A stretch of 35,321 nt of DNA from Bacteroidia bacterium. GTDB lineage: Bacteria > Bacteroidota > Bacteroidia > B-17B0 > Aurantibacillaceae. Shown piece after piece: positions 17,406 to 28,600 of this stretch; position 1 is the stretch's first letter; every line of letters starts with the position of its first letter. The translations under genes were made by a program, and so were the position numbers. Under the pieces are notes generated by a model. That model saw nothing but the letters and a program-made list of their open reading frames with translations, made no database searches and was not told the DNA's origin. The stretch covers positions 1 through 35,321 of the forward strand of contig JAEUTQ010000026.1 of the NCBI GenBank assembly GCA_016787445.1. Reading direction: 5' to 3'.

Positions 17406-17439
17406 AGAGGATGCAACAAAATGCATCCTTTTGTTTTTT
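17406..17439 (+). terminator. intrinsic terminator after tRNA-Asn
   Basis: AGGATGCA (17408-17415) and TGCATCCT (17422-17429) form a perfect 8-bp stem around a six-base loop, followed by a T-rich run TTTTGTTTTTT to 17439. It begins eight bases after the tRNA and ends 22 bases before the PfkB-family gene, so it separates the two units. Confidence 0.88.
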
Positions 17440-17461
17440 ATAAACTTTAATAGTCAAAAAA

Positions 17462-18379
17462 ATGAGTTTACTAGTTGTAGGTACAGTTGCTTTCGATGCT
17501 ATCGAAACCCCATTCGGAAAAACAGATAAAATTGTTGGAGGCGCTGCTTCCTATATTACTTTAGCCGCTTCTTACTTTTATAATAAAATCAATTTGGTTT
17601 CCGTTATCGGAGATGATTTTCCTGAAGAGTTTTTAAATACGCTAAAAAAACAAGGCGCTAACCTTGACGGTTTACAAATTAAAAAAGGTCAGAAATCTTT
17701 TTTCTGGGCCGGAAAATATCATAACGATTTAAATAGCCGTGACACTCTGGATACACAGCTAAATGTGTTAGCAGATTTTGATCCTATTGTTCCCGAAAAC
17801 GCAAAATCACCCGAGTTTTTAATGTTGGGGAATTTAGTTCCTGCCGTACAACAAAAAGTAATTTCTCAATTAACAAAACGTCCGAAATTAATTGTTCTCG
17901 ATACAATGAATTTCTGGATGGATATTGCCATGGATGATTTGAAAAAAACATTAACCATGGTAGATGTTTTAACGATTAATGATTCTGAAGCCCGCCAACT
18001 TTCTGGCGAATATTCATTGGTAAAAGCAGCACAAAAAATTTTACAAATGGGTCCAAAGGTTTTAGTGATTAAAAAAGGTGAGCACGGTGCTTTATTATTT
18101 AATAATGAAGAAGTGTTCTTTGCTCCTGCTCTTCCACTCGAAGAAGTGTTTGATCCAACCGGTGCCGGTGATAGTTTTGCCGGAGGATTTATTGGTTACT
18201 TAGCAAAAACGCAAGATATTTCATTCGAAAACATGAAGCGCGCAATTATTTTCGGAAGCGCTATGGCCAGCTTTACTGTTGAACGATTCGGCACCGAACG
18301 CTTAATTGGTTTAACACAGGAAAAAATTGACGATCGCGTTCAGGAATTTGTTGAATTAGTACAGTTTCAGCTAGACTAA
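17462..18379 (+). CDS. PfkB-family carbohydrate or nucleoside kinase
   Basis: This 305-residue cytosolic kinase belongs to the ribokinase/PfkB family. It shows the N-terminal glycine pair in KIVGGAASY (residues 23-31) and the C-terminal ATP-binding signature DPTGAGDSF at 231-239, with Asp237 as the catalytic base. A central TINDSEARQL block is also typical. The substrate cannot be assigned; similar Bacteroidota proteins are annotated as sugar or adenosine kinases without proof. It is a single gene behind the tRNA-Asn terminator. Its stop overlaps the convergent S4-domain gene by four bases (CTAA). Confidence 0.88.
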   Translation: MSLLVVGTVAFDAIETPFGKTDKIVGGAASYITLAASYFYNKINLVSVIGDDFPEEFLNTLKKQGANLDGLQIKKGQKSFFWAGKYHNDLNSRDTLDTQLNVLADFDPIVPENAKSPEFLMLGNLVPAVQQKVISQLTKRPKLIVLDTMNFWMDIAMDDLKKTLTMVDVLTINDSEARQLSGEYSLVKAAQKILQMGPKVLVIKKGEHGALLFNNEEVFFAPALPLEEVFDPTGAGDSFAGGFIGYLAKTQDISFENMKRAIIFGSAMASFTVERFGTERLIGLTQEKIDDRVQEFVELVQFQLD

Positions 18380-18765
18380 AACCAACCACCTTCTTTCCCT
18401 AAATTTCTTCTGTTCTTTTTTGTAGGGCGGCCTGTTCCTTTTTCATGCTTTACATTCATTGTGAAAAACGCTTTTTCTTGTCTTTCACTTTTTTCTATTG
18501 GAGGTGAATGATCAATGTAATTTTGTTTGGCCGTTTCATAATTACCACGCTTTTCGATAAGTCCCGTTACTTCAATTATTTTTTTAGTCGCGCCAATTGT
18601 AATCGAGTAGGTTTCTCCAATCTTTACCACATGCGCAGCCTTCACGTTCGTATCTTTTAATTTTACTTTTCCTCCCTTAATTGCATCACTTGCCAAGGTG
18701 CGTGATTTAAAAATCCGAATGGCCCAGAGGTAAGTGTCAATGCGTATTTCTTTGCTTTTTTCCAT
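18376..18765 (-). CDS. S4-domain RNA-binding protein (Hsp15-like)
   Basis: The 129-residue protein has an S4 RNA-binding domain at about residues 6-55 (RIDTYLWAIRIFKSRTLASD, then GGKVKLKD and VKIGETYSI). The C-terminal tail is basic (GTGRPTKKNRRNLG), as in Hsp15/HslR, which binds stalled 50S subunits carrying nascent chains. The start is taken at ATG 18765, directly before the conserved EIRID segment, and not at the GTG at 18777. It is divergent from nadK across 70 bases and convergent with the PfkB-family gene, with a 4-bp stop overlap. A ribosome-rescue or heat-shock role is inferred from the family only. Confidence 0.85.
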   Translation of the reverse strand: MEKSKEIRIDTYLWAIRIFKSRTLASDAIKGGKVKLKDTNVKAAHVVKIGETYSITIGATKKIIEVTGLIEKRGNYETAKQNYIDHSPPIEKSERQEKAFFTMNVKHEKGTGRPTKKNRRNLGKEGGWF

Positions 18766-18803
18766 TAAATCAAACACTAAATTAAGGCTAAAAACACATT
18801 TTA

Positions 18804-18831
18804 TTGTCTAAAAAATTATTTTGTACCTTTA
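18804..18831 (+). promoter_or_regulatory. promoter abutting the nadK start codon
   Basis: TTG (18804-18806) is followed after 17 bases by TACCTTTA (18824-18831), one base from TAnnTTTG. Only four bases separate the box from the nadK ATG at 18836. Transcription from such a box should begin at or next to the start codon, so the mRNA may be leaderless. Confidence 0.5.
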
Positions 18832-18835
18832 CGCC

Positions 18836-19714
18836 ATGACAATTGCCGTATACGCGCGCAACACGAAAGACAATCATCCGCTTTACTTAGAGAAACTGAT
18901 TGAGCTTACCAAAAAAGAAAAGGTAAAGTTAATTGTGTATGAACCGTATTACGAATTCCTACGAAAAGAATATCGTTTCACTACTATTTTAAAAACTTTT
19001 TCCTGTTACGAAACGCTTAAATCAAAAGCAGATTATGTAGTTTGTTTAGGGGGCGATGGAACCATTTTAGAAACAATTGCACTCGTTAGAAAATCCGGAA
19101 TTCCTGTATTGGGAGTTAATACCGGTCGTCTCGGGTTTTTAGCTTCTGTTTCTAAAGATGATATTGAAAAGGCAGTGACACTTTTGATTCAGGAGAAATT
19201 TTCACTCGATAAACGTGAATTATTAGAAATTATTGGCGGTGAAAAACAATTTGAAGACGTGAATTATGCATTAAACGAATTTACCATTCACAAAAAAGAT
19301 TCTTCCGCTATGATTAACATCGACACATATGTTGACGGTGTTTTTCTGAACTCATATTTTGCCGACGGATTAATCATTTCTACTCCTACCGGATCAACAG
19401 CTTATTCGTTAAGTTGCGGCGGCCCCATCATGATGCCTGATTCTGACAATTTCATTCTTACACCTATTGCATCACATAATTTAAATGTTCGTCCCATTGT
19501 CATTTCAAACAACAAAACCTTGAGTTTTAAAGTAGCGGGCCGTAATGAAAGCTTCAATGTTTCGTTGGATTCACGCGGCTCACAAATTAATTCAGGAGCC
19601 GAAATCAGCATTAAAAAAGCCGATTTTCGTTTCAACCTTATTACCTTCGAGGGACAACATTTCTTTGAAACACTTCGCAACAAGTTACTGTGGGGGTTAG
19701 ACAGACGTCACTAA
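18836..19714 (+). CDS. nadK: NAD kinase
   Basis: NadK phosphorylates NAD to NADP. The family motif GGDGTIL is at residues 72-78 with catalytic Asp74, followed by NTGRLGF at 95-101, NE at 147-148 and STPTGSTAYSLS at 182-193. The 292 residues are a normal length. The start chosen is ATG 18836 (TIAVYARNTK), because the longer TTG frame from 18821 runs through the -7 promoter box. The next gene, 101 bases downstream, is an NADP-dependent malic enzyme, so the two may jointly supply NADPH, for example for Fcl and biosynthesis. Confidence 0.95.
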   Translation: MTIAVYARNTKDNHPLYLEKLIELTKKEKVKLIVYEPYYEFLRKEYRFTTILKTFSCYETLKSKADYVVCLGGDGTILETIALVRKSGIPVLGVNTGRLGFLASVSKDDIEKAVTLLIQEKFSLDKRELLEIIGGEKQFEDVNYALNEFTIHKKDSSAMINIDTYVDGVFLNSYFADGLIISTPTGSTAYSLSCGGPIMMPDSDNFILTPIASHNLNVRPIVISNNKTLSFKVAGRNESFNVSLDSRGSQINSGAEISIKKADFRFNLITFEGQHFFETLRNKLLWGLDRRH

Positions 19715-19755
19715 TCCATTTAAATTATTGATTTTCAGACTATTTAATCGCTGTT

Positions 19756-19781
19756 AAAATCTGCCTTTTTAGCAAGATTTT
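19756..19781. terminator. AT-rich hairpin between nadK and the malic enzyme gene
   Basis: AAAATCTGC and GCAAGATTTT pair with a single bulged A around the loop CTTTTTA. The 3' arm ends in TTTT, so it could act as a weak terminator for nadK. It lies 34 bases before the malic enzyme start, and TATTTTCG (19784-19791), one base off the -7 consensus, follows it. Confidence 0.35.
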
Positions 19782-19815
19782 CGTATTTTCGCTATTCACA
19801 AAAATTTAAACTTTT

Positions 19816-22086
19816 ATGGCCAAATTCAGAAGAGAAGATGCGCTGGACTATCATGCGCAAGGCAGGCCCGGAAAAATTGAAGTAATTCCAACCAAACCAT
19901 ACAGTACTCAACGTGATTTAACCTTGGCATACTCACCCGGTGTTGCTGAACCATGTTTAGAAATTGAGAAAAATCCTGAAGACGCTTATCGTTATACCGC
20001 AAAGGGCAATCTGGTGGCCGTTATATCAAACGGAACCGCTGTGTTAGGTCTGGGTGATATTGGCGCTCTTGCCTCTAAGCCGGTAATGGAAGGAAAAGGT
20101 TTGCTCTTTAAAATTTTTGCCGACATTGATGTTTTTGATATTGAAGTTGACACCAAAAACATTGATGAATTTGTAAATACCGTAAAAAATATTGCGCCAA
20201 CTTTTGGAGGAATTAACCTCGAAGACATTAAAGCGCCTGAGTGTTTTGAAATTGAACGTCGCTTGAAAGAAGAATTAAACATTCCTCTCATGCACGACGA
20301 TCAACACGGAACGGCTATTATTTCTGCTGCGGGTTTATTAAATGCCGTGGAAATATCCGGTAAAAAAATGTCGGAAATTAAATTGGTCATTAACGGAGCC
20401 GGTGCTTCCGCTAACTCTTGCGCTAAAATGTATATTGCCGTTGGCGTAAAGAAAGAAAACATTTTAATGCTCGATAGTAAAGGGGTTATTCATAAAGGGC
20501 GTACCGACTTAGATCAATACAAATCATTTTTCGCGAGTGAAAAAACAAACATCAATACTTTAGAAGAAGCTATTAAGGGCGCTGATGTTTTTGTTGGTTT
20601 ATCGAAGGGAAATATTTTGAATCAGAAAATGGTTCAAAGCATGGCGAAAAATTGTATCGTGTTTGCTCTGGCAAATCCTACGCCTGAAATTTCGTATGAA
20701 GATGCGATTAGCTCTCGCCCAGACATTATTGTAGCAACGGGACGAAGCGATCATCCTAATCAAGTGAACAACGTGTTAGGTTTTCCATTTATTTTCCGTG
20801 GTGCGATGGACGTTAGAGCTACTTGCATCAATGAAGAAATGAAATTAGCTGCCACGAAAGCGATTGCTGCCTTGGCAAAAGAAATGGTGCCGGATTATGT
20901 GAATCTGGCTTATGGTTCTAAAAATTTAAGCTTTGGTCCGGAGTACATTATTCCAAAACCAATCGATAACCGGTTAATCTCTTGTGTTTCTTCGGCAGTT
21001 GCAAAAGCCGCCATTGAAAGCGGTGTTGCAAAAAGAAAAATTACCGACTGGGAATCTTATCGTAACGAATTAGATAATCGCTTAGGAAAAGACAATAAAT
21101 TAATGCGTACACTCGCTAACAAAGCGAAGAGTAATCCTAAACGTGTTGTATTTACCGAAGCAGATACTTATAAAATTCTGAAAGCTGCGCAAGTGGTACG
21201 TGATGAAGGAATCGCGAAACCAATTTTGTTAGGCAACAAAGAAAAAATTAATAAACTCATTGAAGATCATCATTTGGATTTAGGCGACATGCCAATCATC
21301 GATCCATGGTTGCATGAGGAAGAAGCGAAACGCATGGAGTTTGGCGATTTATTATGGCACAAACGTAACCGTCGCGGATTAACACAATACGATGCGCGAA
21401 AATTAATGCGCGATCGGAATTATTTTGGCGCGATGATGGTTGAGTTAGGATTAGCCGATGCTATGATTTCGGGTTTAACCCGTAAATATGGCGCGCCAAT
21501 TAAACCTGCTCTCGAGATAATAGGTGTACAAGAAGGCGTAAGCAAAGTGGCCGGACTTTACATCATGATGACAAAAAAAGGTCCTTACTTCTTTGCCGAT
21601 ACAACCATGAATACCAATCCAACTGCGCAAGAGTTGGCTGATATTGCTGTGTTAACTGCTAATACAGTTAAGCAATTTAATATCACACCAAGAATCGCGA
21701 TGTTGTCGTATTCAAATTTTGGTTCAGGCACCGGAGAGGTTCCTGCAAAAGCTGCTGAAGCTGTAAGCATTTTACATAAAAATTATCCGGGCTTAATTGT
21801 TGATGGAGATATTCAAGCAAATTTTGCTTTGAACAACAACTTATTAAAAGAACAGTTTCCATTTAGCACTTTAGTAGATAAGGACGTAAACACTTTCATT
21901 TTCCCGAATTTAGCAGCAGGTAACATTGCTTACAAAATGATGCAGGAATTAGGAGGAGCGGAAGCGATTGGTCCGGTATTAATGGGATTAAAAAAACCTG
22001 TTCACGTACTTCAATTAGGTAGTTCCGTACGTGAAATAGTTAACATGATTGTGATTGCCGTATTAGACGCTCAGAATAAAAAATGA
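19816..22086 (+). CDS. maeB: NADP-dependent malic enzyme with phosphotransacetylase-like C-terminal domain
   Basis: MaeB oxidatively decarboxylates malate to pyruvate with NADP. Residues 1 to about 420 are the malic enzyme: AYSPGVAEPCLEI (38-50, Tyr39), GLGDIGALASKPVMEGKG (78-95, Lys94), NLEDIKAPE (134-142) and the metal site MHDDQHGTA (159-167). Residues about 430-756 are a phosphotransacetylase-like domain. In E. coli MaeB this part is not catalytic but binds acetyl-CoA to control activity; the same is assumed here. At 756 residues it is close to the E. coli length. The stop overlaps the ruvA start by four bases (ATGA). Confidence 0.94.
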   Translation: MAKFRREDALDYHAQGRPGKIEVIPTKPYSTQRDLTLAYSPGVAEPCLEIEKNPEDAYRYTAKGNLVAVISNGTAVLGLGDIGALASKPVMEGKGLLFKIFADIDVFDIEVDTKNIDEFVNTVKNIAPTFGGINLEDIKAPECFEIERRLKEELNIPLMHDDQHGTAIISAAGLLNAVEISGKKMSEIKLVINGAGASANSCAKMYIAVGVKKENILMLDSKGVIHKGRTDLDQYKSFFASEKTNINTLEEAIKGADVFVGLSKGNILNQKMVQSMAKNCIVFALANPTPEISYEDAISSRPDIIVATGRSDHPNQVNNVLGFPFIFRGAMDVRATCINEEMKLAATKAIAALAKEMVPDYVNLAYGSKNLSFGPEYIIPKPIDNRLISCVSSAVAKAAIESGVAKRKITDWESYRNELDNRLGKDNKLMRTLANKAKSNPKRVVFTEADTYKILKAAQVVRDEGIAKPILLGNKEKINKLIEDHHLDLGDMPIIDPWLHEEEAKRMEFGDLLWHKRNRRGLTQYDARKLMRDRNYFGAMMVELGLADAMISGLTRKYGAPIKPALEIIGVQEGVSKVAGLYIMMTKKGPYFFADTTMNTNPTAQELADIAVLTANTVKQFNITPRIAMLSYSNFGSGTGEVPAKAAEAVSILHKNYPGLIVDGDIQANFALNNNLLKEQFPFSTLVDKDVNTFIFPNLAAGNIAYKMMQELGGAEAIGPVLMGLKKPVHVLQLGSSVREIVNMIVIAVLDAQNKK

Positions 22087-22676
22087 TTAGTTACATAGAG
22101 GGGAATATTTCTGAATTGAATCCGGCAAGCGTTACCATTGAAACCAGTGGTATCGGTTATTCATTGCTGATTTCACTCAATTCTTACTCTGCTTTTTCTG
22201 GAAAAGAAAAAGTTAAAATTTATATTGAGAGTGTTTTTGTGCGTGATGATAATCCGCGCTATTACGGATTCTACAATACCGATGAACGCGATTTATTCAG
22301 AAAATTAATTTCTGTAAGTGGTGTAGGCGGCGCAAGCGCGATGTTAATGCTCTCGTCATTATCGGCAGCCGAAATCGCCGGAGCCATTAACACCGCTAAC
22401 GTAACACTCCTGAAAAGCATAAAAGGAATTGGTGAAAAAACAGCGCAACGCATTGTGGTTGACCTAAAGGGGAAACTTGGCAAGCACGAGGGCGGTATCT
22501 CTCAGATTTTGAGTACTTCATACAATAAAAATAAAGAGGAAGCGTTAATGGCTTTGACTACGCTCGGTTTTCCGCGAACTGCGGCTGAGAAGGCTATTGA
22601 AAAGAGTTTAAAACAACAGGGCATTAGCTCTGATAATGTAGAGCAGCTGATAAAAGCGGCTTTAAAAAATTTATAA
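22083..22676 (+). CDS. ruvA: Holliday junction branch migration protein RuvA
   Basis: RuvA binds four-way DNA junctions and loads the RuvB helicase. The 197 residues show the three usual parts: an OB domain (residues 1 to about 62, starting MISYIEGNI), a double helix-hairpin-helix domain with VSGVGGASAMLML and IKGIGEKTAQRIVVDLKGKL, and a C-terminal three-helix domain after about residue 150 (EEALMALTTLGFPRTAAEKA). The start overlaps the malic enzyme stop (ATGA), and sprA begins two bases after its stop. I recall ruvA directly before sprA in other Bacteroidota, including flavobacteria. Confidence 0.95.
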   Translation: MISYIEGNISELNPASVTIETSGIGYSLLISLNSYSAFSGKEKVKIYIESVFVRDDNPRYYGFYNTDERDLFRKLISVSGVGGASAMLMLSSLSAAEIAGAINTANVTLLKSIKGIGEKTAQRIVVDLKGKLGKHEGGISQILSTSYNKNKEEALMALTTLGFPRTAAEKAIEKSLKQQGISSDNVEQLIKAALKNL

Positions 22677-22678
22677 AA

Positions 22679-25600
22679 GTGAAAGTAAAAGGGTTATTGA
22701 AATTTTTGGTTTTTGGATCTACCTCAGCATTTCTGATGGGGGTAGTTTTTAATTCCAATGCCAATAAAAACCTTTTTAAACCTCTTTATGATGTTTCCGG
22801 TAAAGTTGTGCTTCCACCCGATACACCTGAAGTAAAACTTCCATACAACTTCAAAGACAACAATGGCTCTCAAGCTATTTTCGATGATAAAAATCCTCTT
22901 TACCTCGAAAATCCTTCTAACATTAAAACAGAAGTGACTTACGATCCTAAAACGGGTAATTATGATGTAAGTCAAAATATGGGCGGATTAAAATACCGTC
23001 CGGATACTTATGTAGATGCGGAAGATTATCAGGATTACATGTTCCGTAAAGCCACACACGATTATTGGCGAACAAAAATAAAAGCGGAAGACATCAATAA
23101 GCCGCGTAAAGGAATTGTTCCAAAGCTTCAGGTGAACAGCGAATTGTTTGACCGTATTTTCGGTGGTAACACTGTTGATATTCGTCCAACCGGTACAGCC
23201 GAATTAATTTTTGGATTAAACAGAAACAAAACATTAAATCCCGCAATTCCGCAACGTCAACAAAAAGTTACGAATTTCGATTTCAACATGCGCATCCAAT
23301 TAAACCTCATTGGTAAAATTGGTGACAAATTAAAAATCACTACCAGCTATAACACCGAAGCCTCCTTCGATTGGGAAAATCAGGTGAAGTTAGATTATAC
23401 CGGATACGAAGATGAGATTATTAAGAAGATTGAGGCAGGTAACGTTTCTCTCCCATTAAACAGCTCTTTGATTACAGGTAGTCAGAGTTTATTTGGTATT
23501 AAGACACAATTACAGTTTGGTCGTTTAACGGCTACAACTATTTTCTCGCAACAACGCGGTAAAAAACAAGAAGTAACTATTCAGGGTGGCGCGCAAACAC
23601 AACAGTTTAATGTGAATGGTGATAGTTATGAAGCCAACAAACACTTCTTCTTAGCTCAATATTTTAGAAACAATTACGACACCTGGATGTCTACGCTTCC
23701 TGTTATTAATACACCAATCATTATTAATAAAGTAGAGGTGTATGTATTAAATCAAACTGGAAGCTCTGAACAAACCCGTAACGTTGTTGCGTTTGAGGAT
23801 TTAGGTGAAGACTCCATGAATGTTTGGCCTGAATTCGTTTCAACATCCTCTCTTCCCAGCACCTGTATTTTCCCTTCTAACTATGCCGTGTATGACAGTA
23901 CCGGTATCATTCCGCATAACGGCGCCAATAGTTTGTATTATGTAATGTCAGATCCTGTTGCCGGTATCTTAAAAGACCGTGATGGCAGTAAAGTGTCGAG
24001 TTTATTAGCAAGCACTAACACCGCCTCCAATACTTGCAACAACAACGGGCAATACATGGTGCAGTCGCGCGACTTTGATATTATTTACAATGCGCGAAGA
24101 TTAAATGCTACAGAGTATACATTAAACACACGTTTAGGATTTATCTCCTTAAACCAAACTTTAAATAATGATCAGGTATTAGCGGTATCATTCCAGTTTA
24201 CTTACAATGGTAAAGTTTATCAGGTGGGTGAATTCAGTGATCAATTCCCTGATAACACAAAATCGCTCTTCTGTAAATTATTGAAAGGCGCAAACGTAAA
24301 CGTTCGTTATCCTACCTGGGATTTGATGATGAAAAACGTTTATTCATTAGGCGCTTACAATTTAAATCAGCAAGATTTCAAATTAGATGTGTTCTATAAC
24401 AACATCGAAACCGGCGTTGACATTCCTTACATTCCTTTCGGCGCTATTAACGGAAAACAATTAATTCAGGTGTTAGACTGCGATAAATTAAGCGTGAATG
24501 GCGATAATTTTGCGGATGGTGTTTTCGATTTCTTACCGGGCTACACCATTAACCCTGCTAACGGACGAATTTATTTTACAAGCATAGAGCCTTTTGGTAC
24601 AAAATTACGTTCTAAATTTGATCAGATTAATGATTACCCGGCTGCCAACAAATATATTTTCCAGGAGTTATATGACTCTACCCGCGTTTCTGCTCAGCAA
24701 TTACCTGAGAAAAACAGGTATAAAATTAAAGGTTCTTACAAATCCGCATCCGGCTCCGAAATTTCCTTAAACGCATTAAACATTCCGCAAGGCGCTGTTG
24801 TAGTTACAGCTAACGGTGTGCGCCTTACCGAAAACACAGATTATACGGTTGATTACACATTAGGTCGTGTAAAAATCATTAACGAAAGTATTTTAAATAG
24901 TGGTGCTCAAATTAAAGTGTCAGTTGAAAGTAACTCGCTCTTTAATGTGCAGCAAAAAAGTTTAATGGGCACTCGTCTCGACTTTAAAGTAAACCGCGAT
25001 TTAACGTTAGGCGGTAGTTTCTTGCGTTTCTCTGAAAAACCGGTGACACAAAAAGTAAACACAGGTGATGAACCTGTATCCAATATTATTTACGGCGTTG
25101 ATTACAATTACAAAACGGATGCGCCTTTCCTTACACGATTAATCGACCGCATTCCTTTAATTGATACTAAAGAAATGAGTAGCATTACTACTCAGGGTGA
25201 ATTTGCGCAATTAATTCCGGGTAATGCAGCGGCTATTGGTAAAGACGGAAACTCTTACATCGATGACTTTGAAGGAAGTATTTCCCTGATTGATGTGCGT
25301 AATCCTTCCGCCTGGTTTTTATCCAGTATTCCGCAAGGACAACCGGCTTTGTTTCCTGAGGCCAGTCAAACAGATGATATTATCGTTGGTAAAAACCGTG
25401 CGCGTTTTAACTGGTACACTATCGACCCTGCATTAACGCGTCAACAAAGCGGTGGTGTAACACCGGGTAACTATAATAAAGATGTTTACTCCAATAACTT
25501 ATTCCGTCAGGTTTTAGAAACAGAATTATTCCCCGGAAAAACACCTCCTAACGGTCAGCCCGTTGTGCTTCCGGTTTTTGATATTGGCTTTTATCCGGAA

Positions 25601-28600
25601 GAGCGCGGACCATATAATATGGATGTAACGCCAGTTGGTGGTATAACTGCAGGGATGAACACGAGTAACGGTAAGCTTAACAATCCTCAAAGTCGTTGGG
25701 GTGGTATCATGCGCCGTTTAGAAACAAACGATTTTCAGGCAGCCAACATTGAATATGTACAGTTTTGGTTGATGGATCCGTTTAACGAAGATTATAACAG
25801 CGATACTCATCCCGACATGGACAAAAACAACACGCCTGCCGGGGATTTATACATCAACTTAGGAAACGTTTCGGAAGATATTATTAAAGACGGAAGAATG
25901 GGATATGAAAATGGTATTCCGGGTCCATCTAACTTATCTTCTAATTTACCAACCGTTGAAACAAATGTGGCAGTTGTGCCAACACTTCCACCGCTTGTAA
26001 ATGCTTTTTCAGTTGACCAAAACGATCGCGCTGCTCAAGACGTAGGTTATGATGGTTTAGATGACGATGCGGAAAAAGCGAAATTTGCTTCGGTGATCAG
26101 TTCGCTTCCTGCTGGCTCAGCGCCGTTGATTGATGCTTTTTTAAACGACCCTTCTTCAGATAACTATCACTTCTTCCGAGGTGACGATTACGATAACGAC
26201 ATTACGTATAAAAATACATTGATGCGTTACAGCAAGTACAACAACATGGAAGGCAACTCTCCAACTGAAGAACAATACAAGAGTCAAAACGCAGGAGGTT
26301 ATCCAACCGGTGCCACTACCATCCCAAACATTGAAGACATCAATCGTGATAACACACTAAGTGAAACAGAAAACTATTATCAATACCGCGTAAAAATTTC
26401 GAAACAAGACTTAGATCCAAGCAATGTAGGTAACAACTTTATTGTTGATGCATTTGAAGGTGTTGCAGATGTTGAAGGGATTAAAAAAACGGTTAAGTGG
26501 TATCAGTTTAAAATTCCGATTACTCAATTTGAAAACGCAGTGGGTGGCATTGAAGGATTCAACTCAATTCGTTTCATGCGTGTTTATATGAAGGGCTTTG
26601 ATCGTCCGGTAGTGTTGCGTATGGCGCGCTTTGAATTAGTACGCAGCGATTGGAGAAGATATTTATTCGATTTAACAAAACCGGGAGAGTTTTTAGCAAA
26701 CGACGATAATACAACGGCGTTTGACGTATCGGCGGTAAGCGTGCAGGAAAACGGACAAAAAACACCGGTTAATTATGTGATTCCTCCTGGCATCCAGCAA
26801 CAGCAAAATATTCAGACAACCAATCTCGTATTACAAAACGAACAGGCTCTTCAATTACGTACAACAAATCTAAAAGACGGTGACAGCCGTGCTGTTTTTA
26901 AAAATCTTGAGCAAGACATGCGTATGTTTAAGCAATTAAAAATGTTTGTGCATGCCGAAAAATTGAACAATGAAAAATTAAACGATGGTGATTTAACCGT
27001 GTTTGTTCGTTTAGGAACCGATTACAACAATAACTATTACGAATACGAAATTCCTTTACAGTTAACGCCAAACGGTTCTTATGATGGCACCAATGAAAAT
27101 GATAAATACAAAGTGTGGCCAAGCGCAAATGAGTTTGTTATTCCTTTTGATTTATTAACCTCGAAAAAAGAAGAACGTAATCGCGAAACGGGTAAAGACC
27201 TTGCTTTAACTCAAAAGCCTTGGGAGTCGTTTGATGGAAATAATAAAATCACTATCGTTGGTAATCCAAACTTAGGTGCTGTTAAGAGTATCATGATTGG
27301 TATTCGTAATCCTAAAGACAATGGCGCGTTGCCACACAGTGTTGAAGTGTGGGTAAATGAATTACGCTTAACCGGATTTAATAACAAAGGCGGCTGGGCA
27401 ACAACCGGAAGGGTTCAGGCGAAGTTAGCTGATTTAGGAAACGTGTCGATTGCCGGAACTTACAGCAAACCGTTTTTCGGAAGCGTAGAAAAGAAAATTA
27501 ATGAGCGTAGTAAAGAAACAACACTTAACTGGGATTTCTCTTCACAAGTTCAGTTAGGAAAATTCTTCCCGGCTAAATGGAAAGTGTCTTTGCCGTTCTA
27601 TTATTCATATGGTGAAACGCGTATCAAACCGTTGTTTAATCCGTTTGAGCCCGATGTGCAATTAGACAATTTAGTTCCAAGTGACGCCTTCTCAGATGAT
27701 GAAATTCGTCAGTTAAAATTCAACGCACTGGATTACACGAAACGTAAAGGTTATAATTTCACAAACGTGCGCATTGATGGATTAAAGCGTAAAAATGCCA
27801 AACCAATGCCTTGGGACATTTCCAATTTCGCAGTTACCTATGCGTATACAGAAATGTTTAAACGCAACGTGAACATTGATCACAATCTCATTAAACAATA
27901 TAGAGCTAATTTAACCTACGGATTTAATTTGCAACCAAAATCGTGGAAGCCATTCAGTAAAATGAAAATCTTCGAAAACAAATGGTTTGCGTTGATTAAA
28001 GATTTCAATTTACAACCATTACCAAACCGATTTGGTTTCACCATGGATGTAACCAGAAACTATTCTGAATTATTAAACCGTGATATTACCAGTTTCTATA
28101 CGAACGACGTAAATAAAACACTCACACAGTACAATAAACAGTTCCTAATTAATCGTAATTACGATTTCCGTTGGGATTTATGTAAAGCATTAAAGTTTGA
28201 CTACACGGCAACAAACGAGGGCCGGGTATTAGAACCATTTGGTGCCATCGATACACGCGAAAAGAAAGACACCCTTAAACAAAACCTAAAAGGCTTCGGT
28301 GAAAACATTTCATTCCGTCAGGCATTTAATGTGAACTATAATGTACCGATTAATAAAATTCCGATTCTTGATTTTGCTAGTCTTTCTTATCGTTATGGCG
28401 GTACTTATACATGGACACGCCGACCATTTGCGGTGGTTGATTCAATGAATATTGGAAACACCATTCAAAACACCAACACACAAAACTTTACCGGTACTTT
28501 CAATATGATTAGTCTCTATAATAAAATCCCATATTTTAAGAGAATTAATTCAGGTCAGTCGAAAGCAGGAAAAGGTTTAAGACCGAATGAGAAAAATAAT

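Noticed and set aside
18766..18777. GTG start adding four residues to the S4-domain protein
   Set aside because: ATG 18765 directly precedes the conserved start of the domain, and the extra codons overlap a -7-like TTTG.
18821..18835. TTG start giving five extra residues on NadK
   Set aside because: The codons lie in the -7 promoter box TACCTTTA, and ATG 18836 gives the normal NadK N-terminus.
26574..27128. Minus-strand frames inside sprA
   Set aside because: They are shadows of the sprA reading frame, with no signal, domain or promoter.
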